From positions 1,405-7,401 of the forward strand of contig VBLM01000325.1 in assembly GCA_005879095.1 (NCBI GenBank): a stretch of 5,997 nucleotides of DNA. The letters are read 5' to 3'. Made by a program: the position numbers and the translations under genes. Position 1 is the stretch's first letter, and every line of letters begins with the position of its first letter. This document shows positions 4,563 through 5,997 of this stretch, piece after piece. The notes beneath the pieces are model-generated. The model did no database searches, had not been told where the DNA came from, and saw nothing but the letters and a program-made list of their open reading frames with translations. This DNA is from Deltaproteobacteria bacterium. GTDB taxonomy: Bacteria > Myxococcota > Myxococcia > Myxococcales > 40CM-4-68-19.

Positions 4563-5997
4563 GTGCCCGCCGCCCGGCTCAAGTACGTCGCCCTTCTCGC
4601 CGTCGTCGCCGTCCTGCCGTTCGTCGCGCCCAACCCGTTCTTCGTCTTCTTCACCCAGTCGCTGGCCTACACCGCCATCGCCGTCATCGGCCTCAATCTC
4701 CTGCTCGGGCTCACCGGGCAGATGTCGCTCGGCCACGCCGGCTTCTACGCCCTCGGCTCCTACGGCTCCGCCATCCTCGCCTCCAAGTCCGGCTGGCCGC
4801 TCTGGGCCAGCATTCCTGCGGGGGTGCTGGTGGCCGGAATTTCCGGGGTTCTCGTCGGGATGGTCGCGCGCCGCACGCGCGGCCTCTTCCTCGCCATGGC
4901 CACGCTCGCGTTCGGCTACCTGGTCGAGATCGCCGCGCAGCGCTGGGTAGAGCTGACCGGTGGGACCATGGGCCTGATGGCGCTGCCGGTCATCGACTTC
5001 GGCGACTACCGCCGCGGCCCCATGTACTTCCTCTGGTGCGCGGGCCTGCTCCTCGTCGTCGTTCAGATGGCCAGCGACTACGTGCACGAGTCGGCGACCG
5101 GCCGGGCGCTCCTCGCCATGAAGGAAAGCGACTCGTTCGCCGCCACGGTAGGCATCAACGTCGCTGCGCGACGCACCGGCATGTTCGCGGTGAGTGCGCT
5201 CCTGGCCGGCCTCTCGGGCGCGCTCTTCGCGCACCAGAGCGGATTCGTCGGGAGCGACGCCTTCGGGCTGCGGCTCTCGCTCGACCTGCTCATCGCCGCA
5301 GTCATCGGCGGCCTCGCCAACTCCAACGGCCCTCTCCTCGGGACGCTGCTCATCCTCGCCATGGCGGAGCTGATCGCGCCGCTGCAGAGCGTGGCGTTGC
5401 TCTTGCGCGGCGTCATCCTCGTCGGCGTGCTCATGCTCTTTCCCGAAGGAGCGACGGGCCTGCTCCGGCTCGTCCGGCGCAGACCCGCGGCAGCTCCTCC
5501 CCCGCCACCGGCCGCCGATGCGCCGCCCTTCGAGAAGGTCAACGGCGCGCGGCTCGAGGCGGCGGGGCTCACCAAGCGCTTCGCGGGCGTGCGCGCCGTA
5601 ACCGACTTCTCGCTGACCGTCGAGCCCGGCACGGTACACGCCATCATCGGGCCCAACGGCGCCGGCAAGTCCACGCTCATCCACATGATCGCCGGCCTCC
5701 ACGCCGCCGATGGGGGAACGCTGCGCGTCGACGGCGTGGACGTGACCCGCATGCCGGCCACCGCCGCGCCCGGCTCGGGCTCGCGCGCACTTTCCAGAAC
5801 CTGCAGCTCATCGGCGCGCTTTCAGTGCTGGAGAACGTGCTGCTCGGCATCGAGCCGCGCCGCGGGCTGCCGCTGGCTGGTTTCTTCCGCTGGCTGGGTT
5901 CGCGCGACGCCGAACACGAGGAGCGGGAGCGCGCGCTGCGCATCCTCTCCTACCTGCGCATCGCCCACCTCGCCGCCCTGCGGCCGGCGGAGCTGTC
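4563..5997 (+). CDS. LivM-LivG fusion: permease plus ATPase, frameshifted, partial
   Basis: GTG 4563 directly follows the LivH stop; later ATGs would remove the first membrane segments. Residues 1-303 are a LivM-type permease with several hydrophobic segments, the hallmark LLLGLTGQMSLGHAGFYALG (47-66), a coupling loop GRALLAMKESDSFAATVGIN (180-199) and a terminal LFPEGATGLL. A basic, proline-rich linker (about 305-325, including APPPPPAADAPP) leads in the same frame to a LivG-type ATPase: LEAAGLTKRFAGVRAV, then Walker A GPNGAGKST (363-371, Lys369). After about 5762 the matching protein continues one base out of register: RLGLARTFQNLQL with the Q-loop Gln at 5795-5797, then LSVLENVLLG. The window ends at AELS, the start of the ABC signature. 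Adding one C near 5764 restores PATARARLGLARTFQ. The uncorrected frame stays open to the window end but loses ATPase motifs. LivM-LivG fusions are known in other bacteria. Whether the shift is an error or a real mutation cannot be told. Confidence 0.88.
   Translation, partial: MPAARLKYVALLAVVAVLPFVAPNPFFVFFTQSLAYTAIAVIGLNLLLGLTGQMSLGHAGFYALGSYGSAILASKSGWPLWASIPAGVLVAGISGVLVGMVARRTRGLFLAMATLAFGYLVEIAAQRWVELTGGTMGLMALPVIDFGDYRRGPMYFLWCAGLLLVVVQMASDYVHESATGRALLAMKESDSFAATVGINVAARRTGMFAVSALLAGLSGALFAHQSGFVGSDAFGLRLSLDLLIAAVIGGLANSNGPLLGTLLILAMAELIAPLQSVALLLRGVILVGVLMLFPEGATGLLRLVRRRPAAAPPPPPAADAPPFEKVNGARLEAAGLTKRFAGVRAVTDFSLTVEPGTVHAIIGPNGAGKSTLIHMIAGLHAADGGTLRVDGVDVTRMPATAAPGSGSRALSRTCSSSARFQCWRTCCSASSRAAGCRWLVSSAGWVRATPNTRSGSARCASSPTCASPTSPPCGRRSC
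5481..5540 (+). other. Proline/alanine-rich interdomain linker
   Basis: This stretch encodes an Arg-rich end of the last permease helix (RLVRRRP) followed by Ala/Pro repeats (AAAPPPPPAADAPPFEK). It marks the boundary between the LivM permease domain and the LivG ATPase domain. There is no stop codon in the frame here, so the domains are one polypeptide. It is probably a flexible cytoplasmic tether. Confidence 0.7.
5760..5773 (+). other. Probable 1-nt deletion (frameshift) in the ATPase domain
   Basis: The LivG-like protein is read in the frame of GTG 4563 up to TRMPATA (to about 5765) and one base back from CGG 5771 (RLGLARTFQ). The local sequence ACCGCCGCGCCCGG needs one extra C after ACCGCC to give an uninterrupted family-like protein. 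It is not a canonical slippery heptamer for programmed -1 shifting. A base lost in a GC-rich run (sequencing or assembly) or a true inactivating mutation are the two main explanations. Confidence 0.75.

Noticed and set aside
2502..5702. A 1066-codon open frame on the - strand opposite the transporter genes
   Set aside because: Its codons are in register with the three + strand transporter genes, which all share one frame. Its stops would need TTA, CTA or TCA in the sense genes, which are rare at this GC content. The translation is a low-complexity, Arg/Glu/Asp/Gly/His-rich shadow without domains.
5760..5773. Programmed -1 ribosomal frameshift
   Set aside because: There is no X XXY YYZ slippery heptamer at the shift point. 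The open continuation in the original frame has no meaningful protein features, and LivG-type ATPases are not known to use recoding.

Overview
This is a GC-rich bacterial window, roughly two-thirds G+C by eye, with codon third positions strongly biased to G or C. All genes lie on the + strand and are packed with overlaps or gaps of at most 10 nt. The gene set is a CoA-dependent acid catabolism block followed directly by a Liv-type ABC transporter. This combination suits a high-GC proteobacterium (beta-, delta-proteobacterial or myxobacterial type) or a related soil/sediment lineage. The sequence alone does not fix the taxon.

Layout: (1) 1-231, the 3' end of an acyl-CoA synthetase (AMP-forming); (2) 228-1394, an SCP2-type thiolase; (3) 1387-1716, a small DUF35 zinc-ribbon/OB-fold protein; (4) 1718-2515, an enoyl-CoA hydratase/isomerase (crotonase) family protein; (5) 2526-3659, an exported LivK-type substrate-binding protein; (6) 3666-4562, a LivH-type permease; (7) 4563 to the window end, a LivM-type permease joined in one reading frame to a LivG-type ATPase. 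The ATPase part carries an apparent 1-nt deletion near 5764. No promoter, terminator, RNA gene, mobile element or repeat array was seen, and there is no gene-free stretch longer than 10 nt. The operon starts upstream and continues downstream, where a LivF-type ATPase would be expected.

Working model (inference): the transporter brings in a carboxylic acid, the synthetase activates it to a CoA thioester, and the crotonase and thiolase/DUF35 pair carry out hydration and thiolytic chain shortening. The substrate cannot be read from the sequence. The co-transcribed CoA enzymes make an organic, fatty, aromatic-derived or branched acid at least as plausible as an amino acid. No acyl-CoA dehydrogenase or 3-hydroxyacyl-CoA dehydrogenase is present here.

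I found no convincing evidence of a wholly new system. The points most worth a second look are the frameshift in the LivG-like domain, the LivM-LivG fusion with its proline-rich linker, the Glu-to-Asp change at a crotonase catalytic position, and the short DUF35 partner overlapping the thiolase gene.
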